The notes below the pieces were generated by a model. That model was not told the origin of the DNA. It did not search any database and saw nothing but the letters and a program-made list of their open reading frames with translations. This document shows positions 43,616-51,643 of a DNA stretch of 64,000 nt, in pieces. The stretch is from Amarobacter sp035326025. Lineage in GTDB: Bacteria; Chloroflexota; Dehalococcoidia; Tepidiformales; Tepidiformaceae. How positions within the stretch are numbered: the stretch's first letter is position 1; each line of letters starts with the position of its first letter. The stretch lies in assembly GCA_035326025.1 (NCBI GenBank), contig DAOKYT010000004.1, positions 17,110 through 81,109 of the forward strand, read 5' to 3'. Made by a program: the position numbers and the translations under genes.

Positions 43616-45556
43616 ATGTTCAGGAGCGTGTTGATCGCCAACCGGGGGGAGATCGCGGTGCGGATTGTGGAAACGCTCCGGCGGATGGGCATCCGGGCCG
43701 TGGCCGTTGCCTCGATTCCCGACAGACGTGGGCTGGCGGCACGGATGGCTGACGCGGTGGTGGAACTGGACGGTTCGAGCGCGGCCGAGAGCTACCTCGA
43801 TGTGGACGCGATCATCCGGGCGGCGAAGGCAGAGGACTGCCAGGCGATTCACCCGGGCTATGGGTTCTTGAGTGAACGGGCCGACTTCGCTGAGCGGTGC
43901 GAAGCGGAAGGCATCGTCTTCGTTGGGCCGCCGCCCGGGGTGCTCCGCGCCCTGGGTGACAAGGGTGCGGCACGCCGGCTGGCCCAGGAGCATGGTGTGC
44001 CGGTAGTCCCGGGCTGGGACGGCGAGGATGACCCGGAGACCCTGGCGCGGGAGGCTGCGCGCATCGGCTATCCGGTGATGGTGAAGGCGCGGGGAGGCGG
44101 AGGCGGACGCGGGATGCGCCAGGTGTTCGCGGCGGCGGATCTGCGGGAGGCGATCGAGGGCGCTCGCCGCGAGGCGCTGGCGGCCTTCGGCGATGGCGGT
44201 TTGCTGATTGAGAAGCTGGTGCGGAACGCTCACCACGTGGAGGTCCAGGTCGTGGCCGACCGGCACGGGAATGCGGTCCACCTGGGGGAGCGTGACTGTT
44301 CGGTCCAGCGGCGCCACCAGAAGTTGATCGAGGAGTCTCCGAGCCCGGTGGTGGACGAGCGCCTTCGGGCGGAGCTGACCGGCGCGGCGCTCAGGCTGGC
44401 GGGCGCATCTGGTTATGTCAATGCCGGGACGTTCGAGTTCTTGGTGACGGGTGATGAGTGGTACTTCATCGAGGTGAACCCACGCTTGCAGGTGGAGCAC
44501 CCGGTGACCGAGGCAGTGACGGGGCTGGACCTGGTGGAGTTGCAGATGCGGGTGGCCGCCGGCGAGGCGCTGCCGTTACGGCAGGAAGGTGTGCGCTTCG
44601 AGGGGCACGCTATCGAAGTCCGGGTGAATGCCGAGGACCCCTGGAACGGGTTCATGGGTGGGGGCGGGCGGTTGCGCGGTTGGGACTACGGCGGGGCAGC
44701 ACGGATCGATGCCGGGTACGCGCGCGGGGATGCGGTGCCGGGGAGCTACGATTCGCTGCTCGCGAAGGTGATCGGGCATGGGGCGAACCGGGAGGAGGCG
44801 ATCGCGCGGACACAGGAGAGCCTCGAAGCGCTGGGGATCGAGGGAGTGACGACGAATGCCGGGTTCGTGGAGCGCATCCTCGGCCACGCCGATTTCGCGC
44901 GGGGCGCGGCGACGGTGGACTGGCTCGACGCGACGCTGGCGGAGTTGCTCGCCCCGCGGGTGCCGCTTGAGCACTGGGCCGCGGCTGCTGCCGCTCTTGC
45001 GCAAGGCGCGCCCGGAGGCGCAGATCCATGGCAGGGCGCCCGCTGGATCGGCGCGGGTGGTGCGGTGACGTGGCTTTCGAGCGGGCCGGAGCGTTCCACC
45101 GCGGAGGTCCGGGGGCGCGGCCCGTCGTTCGAGGTGCTTGTCGATGGCCAGGCCCGGGTGGTGCGGGTTGAGCGCGGCCCGGCTGGCGGTGCGGCGTGCC
45201 GGGTTGGTGTTGGCGGGCCCCCGCTGGCGGTTGCTCGCGCGGCCGGTGCCGTGCGCGTGCGGGGACTGGATGGGATGGAATCGTTGATCCGGATGGAGGC
45301 GCCCCCACCACTCCCCCGGCGGACCCATGCCGAAGCCGCCGGGGCTGTGGCCATCGTGGCGCCGCTTGCCGGGACGGTGGCGTCGGTCCGTGTCGTGGCG
45401 GGCGACGCGGTGGAGGCGGGCCAGCTCCTGATGACGCTGGACGCGATGAAGATGGAGCATCGGATCACCGCGCCAGAGGCGGGAGTGGTGCGCGAGGTGT
45501 GCGCTGGCGCTGGCGACATCGTTCGCGAGGGCGACAGGCTGGTCGAGATGGAATAG
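43616..45556 (+). CDS. acyl-CoA carboxylase alpha subunit (biotin carboxylase plus biotin carrier)
   Basis: 646 residues. Residues 1-445 are biotin carboxylase: VLIANRGEIAVRIVETLRRMG, the ATP-grasp loop ARGGGGGRGMR, and EVNPRLQVEHPVTE. A linker domain follows, then a C-terminal biotinyl domain with DAMKMEH, whose lysine carries biotin. This layout is that of methylcrotonyl- or propionyl-CoA carboxylase alpha. The likely partner is the carboxyltransferase gene at 53399-55009, on the other strand. Probably cotranscribed with the AI-2E gene. Confidence 0.9.
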   Translation: MFRSVLIANRGEIAVRIVETLRRMGIRAVAVASIPDRRGLAARMADAVVELDGSSAAESYLDVDAIIRAAKAEDCQAIHPGYGFLSERADFAERCEAEGIVFVGPPPGVLRALGDKGAARRLAQEHGVPVVPGWDGEDDPETLAREAARIGYPVMVKARGGGGGRGMRQVFAAADLREAIEGARREALAAFGDGGLLIEKLVRNAHHVEVQVVADRHGNAVHLGERDCSVQRRHQKLIEESPSPVVDERLRAELTGAALRLAGASGYVNAGTFEFLVTGDEWYFIEVNPRLQVEHPVTEAVTGLDLVELQMRVAAGEALPLRQEGVRFEGHAIEVRVNAEDPWNGFMGGGGRLRGWDYGGAARIDAGYARGDAVPGSYDSLLAKVIGHGANREEAIARTQESLEALGIEGVTTNAGFVERILGHADFARGAATVDWLDATLAELLAPRVPLEHWAAAAAALAQGAPGGADPWQGARWIGAGGAVTWLSSGPERSTAEVRGRGPSFEVLVDGQARVVRVERGPAGGAACRVGVGGPPLAVARAAGAVRVRGLDGMESLIRMEAPPPLPRRTHAEAAGAVAIVAPLAGTVASVRVVAGDAVEAGQLLMTLDAMKMEHRITAPEAGVVREVCAGAGDIVREGDRLVEME

Positions 45557-45557
45557 C

Positions 45558-45695
45558 TCAGAGCGGGAGGCGGCCGGGGCGAACGGCGAGGGCGCCGGCG
45601 CCGGCGTAGTCGTGGCGCTCAAAGACGACGCCGGCGGTGGCGAGTTCGACAGCCGTGGCCCGGGAGCCGGAGAGTCCGGAGAGACCAGTGGACAC
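45558..45695 (-). CDS. possible short gene or remnant of a gene end
   Basis: A frame on the minus strand ends with SRATAVELATAGVVFERHDYAGAG and a stop at 45558. It has protein-like composition, unlike a shadow frame, and a GTG at 45695 gives 45 residues; the open frame extends further upstream without a start. No family recognised. It lies between two convergent genes. Low confidence. Confidence 0.22.
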   Translation of the reverse strand: MSTGLSGLSGSRATAVELATAGVVFERHDYAGAGALAVRPGRLPL

Positions 45696-45797
45696 GTGTC
45701 CGTCGAGGGGCGACGGGAGATGTTTCCATCGTGCCGGGTGGTGGGGGGCGGCGTGACCGCCCGGTGGAGGAGTAAGGGGACTGGCGGTTTGGGCGGG

Positions 45798-48700
45798 TCA
45801 GCCCCGGTTCGCCCTGAGGACTTCCTCGACCTTGCTCAGCAGGTCCGCGGGGCGGTAGGGCTTCTGGATGAACCCGGCGAGGCCCTTGCCGACGAAGCGC
45901 TCGGTGGCATCCTGTTCGTTGTAGCCGCTGGTAAGGAGGACGCGAACGGTGGGGTCGAGGTGGCGAAGCTCGCGGAAGCACTCCTCGCCATCCATGTGGG
46001 GCATGGTCATATCGAGGATCACCAGGGCAACGCCCGGGGTGGCGCGGTGGACCTTAAGGGCCTCGACACCATCCGCGGCGAGAAGCACGGTGAAGCCGGA
46101 GCGTTCGAGGATGCGGCGGGTGACAGTCCGGACCGTCTCATCGTCATCGACGACGAGAACAATGCCCCGCGGGGCGGGCTCGGCTTCGGATGCGGGCGGG
46201 AGTTGAGGCTCCGGAGGCCTGGAGGAGGCCGGGAGGGCGGCGGGGAAGAGGACTTTGAAGGTGGTGCCGCGGCCGGGTTCGGAGTAGAGCTTGATGGCGG
46301 CGCGGTGACCGCGAATGATGCCGAGGACTGCGGCGAGCCCGAGGCCGCGGCCAGTGAACTTCGTGGTGAAGAACGGATCGAAGATGCGGGCGCGGGTGGC
46401 CTCATCCATGCCCTGGCCGGTATCGGCGACTTCGATGTACACGTAGTCGCCCTCGGGGAGGTCGGCGTCGAGGTATGACTCGCGGAGGTAGTCGCGGTCG
46501 GCGTACTGCATGCCAGTGGAGATAGAAATGACGCCGCTGCGATCGCCGATGGCATCGGACGCGTTGGTGATGAGGTTCATGATGACCTGGCGGACCTGGG
46601 TCGCATCGGCCTCGATGAACGGGAGATTCGGGGCGAAGTGGTACTTGAGGACGGCTCGCTTGGAGACGGAGACTTCGAGCAGGTGGGCCATCTCCTCGAC
46701 GACGCGGGAGAGGTTGAGGGGCTCGATGACGAACTTGCCCTTGCCGGAGTAGGCGAGCATCTGGCGGGTGAGGTCGGCGGCGCGCTGAGCGGCGGTTTCG
46801 ATGGCCTGGACGGTCTGGCGGGCGGGGGATTCGGGGGGAAGTTCGAGGAGGGCGAGGCCGGCGTTGCCAAGGATGGCGACGAGGAGATTGTTGAAATCGT
46901 GGGCGATGCCACCGGCGAGGATGCCGAGGCTTTCGAGTTTCTGGGTCTGCTGCATCTGGTGGTCGAGGCGGCGGCGTTCGTCCTCGGCCGCGCGGCGCCC
47001 GGTGACATCGATGACCGAGTTGAGCCAGACACGCTGGCCGGCGAGTGTGACGATGGTGGAGTGGAGTTCGAAGGTGAGGACCCGGTCGCGGGCATCGGTC
47101 ATGCGGATTTCGACGTAGGGCGGGTCGATGGGCTCGCCGGCCATGCGGCGGGCGGCGCGAGCGCGGATCATGGCGCGGTCATCGGGGTCGATTCGGGAGC
47201 CAAGGAAGTCGCGCCGGGTGAGCTGTTCGCGCGGGAAGCCGAGGAGGCGTTCGAGGGCGGCGTTGACGATGAGGACATCGACGCCGTCCCAGGCCCAGAT
47301 GCCGACGGGGATGGTCTCGACAAGGTTTCGGAAGCGCACTTCGTTTGCGCGGATCTCGTCTTCGGCGAGGACGGTTTCGTGGATATCGAGGCAGGCGCCG
47401 ATGAAGCCAAGGAAGGCGCCATCGCCGGTATATCGAGGGGTGCCATGTTCGAGGATCCAGCGGTATTCGCCGTCGTGGCGGCGGAGGCGGTAGCGCATGG
47501 AATAGGGAGAACGGGCCTCGAAGTTGGCCTCGTACGTGGCGAGGGTGGCTTCGAGATCTTCGGGGTGGATAACCTGGGTCCAGCCGTAGCCGGCGTCCTG
47601 GTCCATGGGGCGGCCGGTGAACCTCCGCCAGGTGGCGTTGAAGAAGTCGATCTGGCGGTCGGGCGTGGCCGTCCAGATGAAGATGGGGGCGGAATCGGCG
47701 AGCGAGCGGAAGCGCTCCTCGCTCTCGCGGAGTTCGGCTTCGGCCAGCTTACTTTCATGAATATCGCGGATGACGCCGGTGACCTGCGTGCCGTCGGTGG
47801 TGCGCATGCCGGTGATGGAGACCCAGCGGTAGGTTCCGGAAGGCCATGCCATGCGGAAGTCGATCGGGTTGCCGGAGGCGAGATCGTCGAGGATGATCGT
47901 GCGGGGCCGGCCGGCATCGTCCGGGTGAATGAGGCCGATGGTGTCGCGGATGGTTGATGGCATTTCGCCGGGATGCCGCCCGAGGATAGCGGCGGCTTCT
48001 GGAGACCAATCGACGGTGTTGGTCTGCGTGTTCCAGGTCCAGATTCCGAGTCGGGAGGCGCGCAACGCGAGCTGGAAGCGGGCTTCGCTGGCGCGGAGGG
48101 CGAGCTCGGCAGCCTTGCGATCACTGACATCGCGGGCCACGCTGCCGACGGCAGCGATGGTTCCATCCGGGTCGCGGATGGGGAAGTATGAGGACGACGT
48201 CGTGACTGTGGTGCCATCCTTGCGGAGCCGGGTACGCTCCATGCCCTCGATGCTTTGGCCGCGCTGGATGACGGTTTCGCGAATGAGGTCGCGCTCGTGC
48301 TCCTGGCCGGGGAGGAAGAAGCGATGGGTGGTCTGGCCCAGCACCTCCGGGGCGGAGTAGCCGAACAGGCGCTCGGCGCCGCGGTTCCAGGTGATGATCC
48401 GGCCCTGGAGGTCGGTCGCCATCATGGCGTCCTGGGAGAACTCGACGATGGCGCTCAGCCTGCTTGCCGAGAGTTCGGCGGCCTTGCGGTCGCGGATGTC
48501 GGTGATGCTGCTACGGATGAGCCTGCGGGACGCGGACGGGAGACGGACGAGGCGGACTTCGCAGAGGATTTCTTCACCCGAGGCAGAGCGGTGGAGCCAT
48601 TCGAAGACAGGGGTCTCGCCGCGGAGTGCGCGCTCGATGACTTCGGCGGCGGCCTCAGCCGAGGGGCGCCCACCGGGTTGGAACGGGGGCGAGACATCGG

Positions 48701-49280
48701 CGACGCCCAGGGAGGAGAGCACAGCCCGGGAGCAGCCGAACAGCCGGCAGGCGTTCTCGTTGAATTCGACGAAGGTGCCAGCATCGACATCGAGCACGCC
48801 GATGGCCTCGGGCGCATGCTCGATGAGCGTCCGGTACCGGGCTTCCGACTCCTCGCGGGCGGCATCGGCCGAATCGGCGAGGGTGAAGTCGTTGACGGAG
48901 ACGAGGCGAGCGGGGCGGCCGTCGTAGATGATGTTCTGCCCGGAGACCTCGACGGAGAGGAGGGAGCCGTCCTTCTTGACGTGCCGCCAGCGGGAGTGGT
49001 CCACGCCGATGGGGTCGACGGTGGCCATGTGGGCATCGAAGCGGGCGCGATCTTCGGGGGGGCGGATATGGCGCGGGGTCAGGCGGAGGAACTCCTCGCG
49101 GGTATAACCGTAGAGGTCGAGCGCGGCCTGGTTCACAGCGAGGAAGCGGAGCGTCTCGGCATCGAACACCCACATGGGGCGCGGGCTGGCCTCGAACAGG
49201 AGCGTGGCCTCGCGGAGCGGGGGAACCTCGCCTGCGCGCTGGTCGTCCACGGGCGATCCTCCAGCCGTGATGTGGCCCAT
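45798..49280 (-). CDS. hybrid sensor histidine kinase with six PAS domains and a receiver
   Basis: 1160 residues, no membrane segments, so a cytoplasmic sensor. Six consecutive PAS/PAC repeats (about 25-140, 145-270, 275-395, 400-525, 530-650, 655-775) precede the dimerisation/phosphoacceptor helix with His794 in GGIAHDFNNLL, an ATPase domain with N box LITNASDA, DTGQGMD and GRGLGLAAV, and a C-terminal receiver with VVDDDETVR and phosphoacceptor aspartate in VILDMTMP. No separate output regulator is encoded beside it, so it may pass phosphate to an unlinked partner. Lies 39 bases downstream of the MFS gene on the same strand. Confidence 0.92.
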   Translation of the reverse strand: MGHITAGGSPVDDQRAGEVPPLREATLLFEASPRPMWVFDAETLRFLAVNQAALDLYGYTREEFLRLTPRHIRPPEDRARFDAHMATVDPIGVDHSRWRHVKKDGSLLSVEVSGQNIIYDGRPARLVSVNDFTLADSADAAREESEARYRTLIEHAPEAIGVLDVDAGTFVEFNENACRLFGCSRAVLSSLGVADVSPPFQPGGRPSAEAAAEVIERALRGETPVFEWLHRSASGEEILCEVRLVRLPSASRRLIRSSITDIRDRKAAELSASRLSAIVEFSQDAMMATDLQGRIITWNRGAERLFGYSAPEVLGQTTHRFFLPGQEHERDLIRETVIQRGQSIEGMERTRLRKDGTTVTTSSSYFPIRDPDGTIAAVGSVARDVSDRKAAELALRASEARFQLALRASRLGIWTWNTQTNTVDWSPEAAAILGRHPGEMPSTIRDTIGLIHPDDAGRPRTIILDDLASGNPIDFRMAWPSGTYRWVSITGMRTTDGTQVTGVIRDIHESKLAEAELRESEERFRSLADSAPIFIWTATPDRQIDFFNATWRRFTGRPMDQDAGYGWTQVIHPEDLEATLATYEANFEARSPYSMRYRLRRHDGEYRWILEHGTPRYTGDGAFLGFIGACLDIHETVLAEDEIRANEVRFRNLVETIPVGIWAWDGVDVLIVNAALERLLGFPREQLTRRDFLGSRIDPDDRAMIRARAARRMAGEPIDPPYVEIRMTDARDRVLTFELHSTIVTLAGQRVWLNSVIDVTGRRAAEDERRRLDHQMQQTQKLESLGILAGGIAHDFNNLLVAILGNAGLALLELPPESPARQTVQAIETAAQRAADLTRQMLAYSGKGKFVIEPLNLSRVVEEMAHLLEVSVSKRAVLKYHFAPNLPFIEADATQVRQVIMNLITNASDAIGDRSGVISISTGMQYADRDYLRESYLDADLPEGDYVYIEVADTGQGMDEATRARIFDPFFTTKFTGRGLGLAAVLGIIRGHRAAIKLYSEPGRGTTFKVLFPAALPASSRPPEPQLPPASEAEPAPRGIVLVVDDDETVRTVTRRILERSGFTVLLAADGVEALKVHRATPGVALVILDMTMPHMDGEECFRELRHLDPTVRVLLTSGYNEQDATERFVGKGLAGFIQKPYRPADLLSKVEEVLRANRG

Positions 49281-49319
49281 ACTAGCGTCTCGCGTGGCGC
49301 GGGTCTCCCTGGGAGTGCC

Positions 49320-50753
49320 CTAAGATCGTTCGCTCAGGTGGGGGACATTCGGCGGCCGGGAAGCGGCGGCCATGGAGGCCGTGGGGGCGTCCACGGGTGC
49401 CGGGGCGCGCGCCGTGAGACGGAGAGCGATCGCGGCGGTGAGGATACCGGCGGCCGCGGCGAGAAGGAACACGAGCGCCAGGGACGTCGCGGCCCAGCCG
49501 CCGGCATCTCCGGCTGACACGATGCCGCCGGCGATGCCAACGCCGGCCGCGGCGGAGAGGGTTTCGTGGAGCTTCATCGAGGCGGAGGCCTCACCTTCGC
49601 GGCCGGGAGGGGACGAGGCGAGGAGTTCGAGCGAGAACATGGGGTAGGCGACGCCCATCCCGAATCCGCCGGCCGTCCAGGCAAGGGCCACCCACGCCCC
49701 GGGAACGTCCTCAACGAGGGCGAGGGGCACCATGGCGATCGCGAGGCTGACGATGAGGGCGCCCGCCGCGGCGAGCCAGGGGCGGGGGGAATGGCGGAAG
49801 AGCCGCTCCTGCAGCCAGGAACCCGCCGCCCAGCTAAGGGTGGAGCCAGTCAACGCCAGGCCCGCGAGGAACGAGGAGTAGCCGCGGTGGGTGGTCAGGA
49901 GGTAGGGGACGAAGGCCTCGGCTCCGAAGAAACAGAGGTTGAGGAAGCCGTTGCCGGCGACCGCGGCGGGAAGCCCGGGCGATGCGCGGAAGGTGCCGGG
50001 GGGAAGGAGCAGGCGAAGCGAGGGAACTGCCGCTCCAACGCCGAAAACCACGAGGGGAATGCCGATGAGCGCGTTTCCGCTGGCGACGCCGCCGAGGGCA
50101 AGGCCCGCACCGAGGGCGAGGCGGACGGCCGCCGGGACGCGCGACGGGGCGATCTCGCCGCCGGGAGGGCCCATGCGGAAGAGGGGTGGAAGCGCGAGGG
50201 CGGCCATGAGCGGGATGGTGGGCACAAAGAGGAGGAAGGCGCCACGCCAGGAGACGTACTCGGCGATGGCGCCGCTGATTGCGGGACCGGCGAGCCCGGG
50301 CACCACCCAGGCCGAGGCGAGCAAGGCGAGCATCCGGGGACGCAGTTCCTCCGGGTATCCGCGGCCGAGGGCCACGTAGGCGATTGCCGGGAGCGCGCCG
50401 GCTCCGAGCCCCTGGACCACGCGGCCGATGACGAGCACGAGCATGGAAGGGGCGAGGCCGGCGATGAGCAGCCCGATGCCGAAGAGCGTCATGCCGATGG
50501 CCAGGGGGCGGGCGGGACCGTGACGGTCGGCCTGCCCGCCGGCCCAGGTGATGCCGACGATGCTGGCGAGCAGGAAGCCACTGAAGGCCCAGCCGTAGAG
50601 CGCGAGCCCGCCAAGGTCTTCCTCGACCGTGGGCATGACGGTGGCGACGGCGAGTGCCTCGAAGGCGACCAGGGTGACCGCCATGAGCAGGCCGATGGTG
50701 AGGGCGCGGCGATGACCGCTGAGAACGCTTTCCGGGGATGAGGGAGGGTTCAC
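49320..50753 (-). CDS. MFS transporter, drug:H+ antiporter (DHA2-like) type
   Basis: 477 residues, 12-14 membrane segments. Motif A-like GGQADRHGPARPLAIG follows segment 2, and VIGRVVQGLGAGALPAIAYVALGRGYPEELRPR covers motifs B and C. Likely exports toxic compounds; substrate unknown. GTG start preceded by GGAGGG-like bases on its strand. Cotranscribed with the histidine kinase. Confidence 0.85.
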   Translation of the reverse strand: MNPPSSPESVLSGHRRALTIGLLMAVTLVAFEALAVATVMPTVEEDLGGLALYGWAFSGFLLASIVGITWAGGQADRHGPARPLAIGMTLFGIGLLIAGLAPSMLVLVIGRVVQGLGAGALPAIAYVALGRGYPEELRPRMLALLASAWVVPGLAGPAISGAIAEYVSWRGAFLLFVPTIPLMAALALPPLFRMGPPGGEIAPSRVPAAVRLALGAGLALGGVASGNALIGIPLVVFGVGAAVPSLRLLLPPGTFRASPGLPAAVAGNGFLNLCFFGAEAFVPYLLTTHRGYSSFLAGLALTGSTLSWAAGSWLQERLFRHSPRPWLAAAGALIVSLAIAMVPLALVEDVPGAWVALAWTAGGFGMGVAYPMFSLELLASSPPGREGEASASMKLHETLSAAAGVGIAGGIVSAGDAGGWAATSLALVFLLAAAAGILTAAIALRLTARAPAPVDAPTASMAAASRPPNVPHLSERS

Positions 50754-50874
50754 GAGGCCATTGTGACGGGTTGGTCGCCGGGGTGCGCCCTTGATTGGGG
50801 GGATCAGCGGACACGAGGGGGAAGCGAGGAAGCAGGGTGGGCCAAACGTTCACATAAAAGTAGCCAAAAGTACG

Positions 50875-50902
50875 TAGACAGGGTGGCCGATAGGTCTATC
50901 CT
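50875..50902 (+). promoter_or_regulatory. promoter of the small zinc-ribbon gene
   Basis: TAGACA (50875-50880) and TATCCT (50897-50902) with 16 bases between fit a housekeeping promoter. Just upstream is AAAGTAGCCAAAAGTACG (from about 50857), which resembles the repeats before sufR. Confidence 0.55.
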
Positions 50903-50942
50903 ATGGATCCATCCGGGGGGAGATGGACGCGGGAGGACCGCC

Positions 50943-51137
50943 GTGAACATCGAGGTGATCGAATTCGAGCTGCTGTGCGAGGAGCACGGAGTGCACCGGT
51001 TGCTTGTGCCTGTGGAGTTGCCCCGCCCCCGGGTATGCGCGCACTGTTTCCGGCCGGCCGAACGGCGGGAGATCCGGCGGTTTGTGATGACGCGGACAGC
51101 GCCGGAGAAGATAGGCGGCGAGGCGTTCATCGGGTAA
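50943..51137 (+). CDS. small zinc-binding protein, function unknown
   Basis: 64 residues from a GTG after GGGAGGACC. LLCEEHG and, 20 residues on, CAHC give a C-x2-H...C-x2-C set of metal ligands, so a single zinc ribbon is likely. No named family recognised. It has its own promoter and stands divergent from the MFS gene. Its end overlaps a weak minus-strand frame by 11 bases. Confidence 0.6.
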   Translation: MNIEVIEFELLCEEHGVHRLLVPVELPRPRVCAHCFRPAERREIRRFVMTRTAPEKIGGEAFIG

Positions 51138-51354
51138 TCGGCCCCAGCGCCAGCGCGTCCCTCCCTTCGCCCGGTTGAAATGCGTGGCGCCCATGGCCGG
51201 CGATCTTCGATGCAATCTGGTCACCGGTAAATCCCGAGAGGAGCCGGAGCGTGTCGGCACGGACGGCGAGGCCGATGCGGCCAAGTTCCCGGAGCGGCCC
51301 GCCCCGGTCCGTTGCGGCCCATTCCCCGGTCCAACAGTGGATGTCAGCCATCAT
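51127..51354 (-). pseudogene. possible remnant of a DinB-like protein
   Basis: 75 residues from ATGATG. IHCWTGEWAATDRGGPLRELGR and AVRADTLRLLSGFTGDQIASKI read like helical DinB/DfsB sequence, but the family's end motif is missing and the tail becomes arginine-rich. Probably a decayed gene piece. Weak evidence. Confidence 0.25.
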
Positions 51355-51429
51355 CTCATCGCGGATTGCGGAGTGCCGCCGGGGTTCGCGCGACGGGGCA
51401 TCCGCGGCTGGCCGGAACGACGGCGGAAG

Positions 51430-51582
51430 ATGCCGTCCGGGCTCTTTTCGATCAGAGTGGTGAAGGACGGGGTGCGTCCCGGGCGGGAGCAGACACCGGA
51501 GGATTTCGCCGAGTTTGCGGCATCCCTTTCGAGCCCGGCGGGGCAGGCGATCGCGGTGGATGGCGGCATCAGGCTGAAGTGA
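51430..51582 (+). pseudogene. C-terminal remnant of a short-chain dehydrogenase
   Basis: GREQTPEDFAEFAASLSSPAGQAIAVDGG and a stop two residues after LK match the end of short-chain dehydrogenases (the TPEDxA...LASP...GQAxxVDGG pattern), with some residues lost between SSPAG and QAI. No Rossmann nucleotide motif or active-site YxxxK lies upstream in any frame, so only the tail remains. Confidence 0.45.
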
Positions 51583-51588
51583 TGATGC

Positions 51589-51622
51589 GAGTGGCCCCCA
51601 CCCGTCCGGGTGGGGGCCACTC
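51589..51622. terminator. 15-bp perfect hairpin, bidirectional terminator
   Basis: GAGTGGCCCCCACCC and its exact complement flank a GTCC loop, six bases after the dehydrogenase remnant stop and 22 bases before the end of the minus-strand gene. Very stable, without a T-run. Confidence 0.65.
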
Positions 51623-51643
51623 AAGGCGGGGGAGAACGCGCGC

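Noticed and set aside
45612..46478. Plus-strand frame over the end of the histidine kinase
   Set aside because: It is the antisense shadow of the ATPase and receiver domains, whose motifs are clear on the minus strand.
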